Positions 6,755 through 7,532 of a stretch of DNA of 7,532 bases are shown here, one piece after another; within the stretch, counting starts at the first letter, position 1, and every line of letters starts with the position of its first letter. The DNA is from JAPEKQ01 sp964597945 (lineage in GTDB: Bacteria; Joyebacterota; Joyebacteria; Joyebacterales; Joyebacteraceae), in the NCBI GenBank assembly GCA_964597945.1, contig CAZRAD010000128.1:1-7532 (forward strand), in the 5' to 3' direction. The translations under genes and the position numbers were made by a program. The notes beneath the pieces were generated by a model that ran no database searches, was not told the DNA's origin, and worked only from the letters and a program-made list of their open reading frames with translations.

Positions 6755-6757
6755 AGC

Positions 6758-7532
6758 ATGCACAGACACCTCTTTACATCAGAGTCGGTGACCGAGGGGC
6801 ATCCCGACAAGGTGGCCGATCAGATCTCGGACGCGATACTCGATGCGATCATAGAACAGGATCCAATGGGGCGGGTCGCCTGTGAGACGCTCGTGACGAC
6901 CGGGATGGCATTTGTCGCGGGGGAGATCTCGACTGAAGCCTACGTCGAGATCCCGAGGATCATCCGTTCGACGATCGGCGAGATCGGCTACACGGACGCG
7001 CGCTACGGGTTCGACCATGAGACCTGCGCGGTCGTCACCGCGATCGACGAGCAGTCACCCGACATCGCGATGGGCGTCGACACCGGCGGCGCGGGCGACC
7101 AGGGAATGATGTTCGGATACGCTACACACGAGACGGACGAGTACATGCCGATGCCGATCCACCTGGCGCATGCGCTCGCGAGGCAGCTGGCCGTGGCTCG
7201 GAAGAGCGGCGTCATAGCGGGTCTGGGGCCGGACGGCAAGACGCAGGTCACGGTCGAGTATGACGACGGCAAGCCGATCCGTGTCGAGACCGTCGTCGTG
7301 TCGACGCAGCATGCGGCCGACCTGACGATCGACTCTCTCCGTGAGCAGATCAAGACGAGCGTCGTGGACCCGATCATTCCGGAGCATCTGGTCGTCGATG
7401 GGTATGAGCTTCTGGTCAACCCCACCGGCGCTTTCGTGAAGGGCGGTCCTGCGGCGGACTGCGGTCTGACGGGCAGGAAGATCATCGTCGATACGTACGG
7501 CGGCGTCGGAAGTCACGGAGGTGGTGCCTTCT
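6758..7532 (+). CDS. metK: S-adenosylmethionine synthetase, N-terminal part (3' end outside window)
   Basis: This cytoplasmic enzyme makes S-adenosylmethionine from methionine and ATP. The window holds 258 codons plus one base of a gene usually coding for about 385-400 residues, so roughly the last third is missing. The N-terminus FTSESVTEGHPDKVADQISD carries the ATP-binding His15 and metal-binding Asp17 (E. coli His14 and Asp16). Further on come the GAGDQGMMFGYA signature, HLAHALARQLA, the NPTGAFVKGGPAADCGLTGR stretch, and RKIIVDTYGG with the Arg-Lys pair that contacts the triphosphate. The fragment ends in GSHGGGAF, just before the expected SGKDP lysine motif. No frameshift or missing residue is visible. 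It follows the nucleotidyltransferase gene by 63 nt and has no obvious functional link to it; shared transcription is possible but not shown. Confidence 0.97.
   Translation, partial: MHRHLFTSESVTEGHPDKVADQISDAILDAIIEQDPMGRVACETLVTTGMAFVAGEISTEAYVEIPRIIRSTIGEIGYTDARYGFDHETCAVVTAIDEQSPDIAMGVDTGGAGDQGMMFGYATHETDEYMPMPIHLAHALARQLAVARKSGVIAGLGPDGKTQVTVEYDDGKPIRVETVVVSTQHAADLTIDSLREQIKTSVVDPIIPEHLVVDGYELLVNPTGAFVKGGPAADCGLTGRKIIVDTYGGVGSHGGGAF

Noticed and set aside
6695..6757. SAM riboswitch in the metK leader
   Set aside because: The gap is 63 nt and mostly one simple hairpin. It is too short for a SAM-I aptamer and I recognise no core motif of the smaller classes. A covariance-model search would settle it.
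1..7532. Mobile element, CRISPR array, phage or defence genes, tRNA/rRNA genes
   Set aside because: No transposase or integrase motifs, no spaced direct repeats and no recognisable RNA gene; nearly all bases are taken up by metabolic genes with uniform composition.
1..7532. Frequent GATC tetramers
   Set aside because: They mostly arise from ATC isoleucine codons after codons ending in G, and from similar codon preferences, so no special signal is needed.

Overview
The window is a GC-rich, densely packed bacterial stretch with every gene on the + strand. From start to end it holds the 3' part of a GH57 glucanotransferase/amylase gene, two membrane subunits of a mannose-family PTS permease (IIC and IID), HPr, Enzyme I, a bifunctional phosphoglucose/phosphomannose isomerase, a sugar-1-phosphate nucleotidyltransferase with a left-handed beta-helix tail, and the 5' part of metK. 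Both ends cut through a gene. No RNA genes, mobile elements, CRISPR arrays or long repeats were seen. The organism cannot be named from this. A high-GC, non-enteric bacterium with a GH57 enzyme and a man-type PTS operon (an FCB-group or deltaproteobacteria-like lineage) is a low-confidence guess.

Positions 1-5649 look like one translationally coupled carbohydrate operon. GH57 ends 3 nt before IIC. A 57-nt spacer with a strong Shine-Dalgarno separates IIC from the preferred IID start. IID to HPr is 1 nt, HPr to EI is 6 nt, and EI overlaps the isomerase by 4 nt (ATGA). The logic is coherent. EI takes phosphate from PEP and passes it to HPr (His15 present). HPr would feed a IIA/IIB pair that is not in the window, and IIC/IID would import and phosphorylate a hexose. 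The isomerase would convert glucose-6-P or mannose-6-P to fructose-6-P. The GH57 enzyme adds an alpha-glucan remodelling activity to the same transcript.

Positions 5650-7532 are spaced more loosely. The nucleotidyltransferase and metK each follow a gap of about 64 nt. Each gap contains a GC-rich hairpin shortly after the upstream stop codon, without a T-tract. The nucleotidyltransferase probably draws hexose phosphate into an activated nucleotide sugar for envelope or polysaccharide synthesis. metK is a housekeeping gene with no obvious link to the sugar genes.

The gene families are well known and I see no clearly new system. The points of most interest are the permease subunits without adjacent IIA/IIB, the linkage of GH57, PTS and PGI/PMI in one operon, the start-codon choice for IID, and the paired intergenic hairpins.
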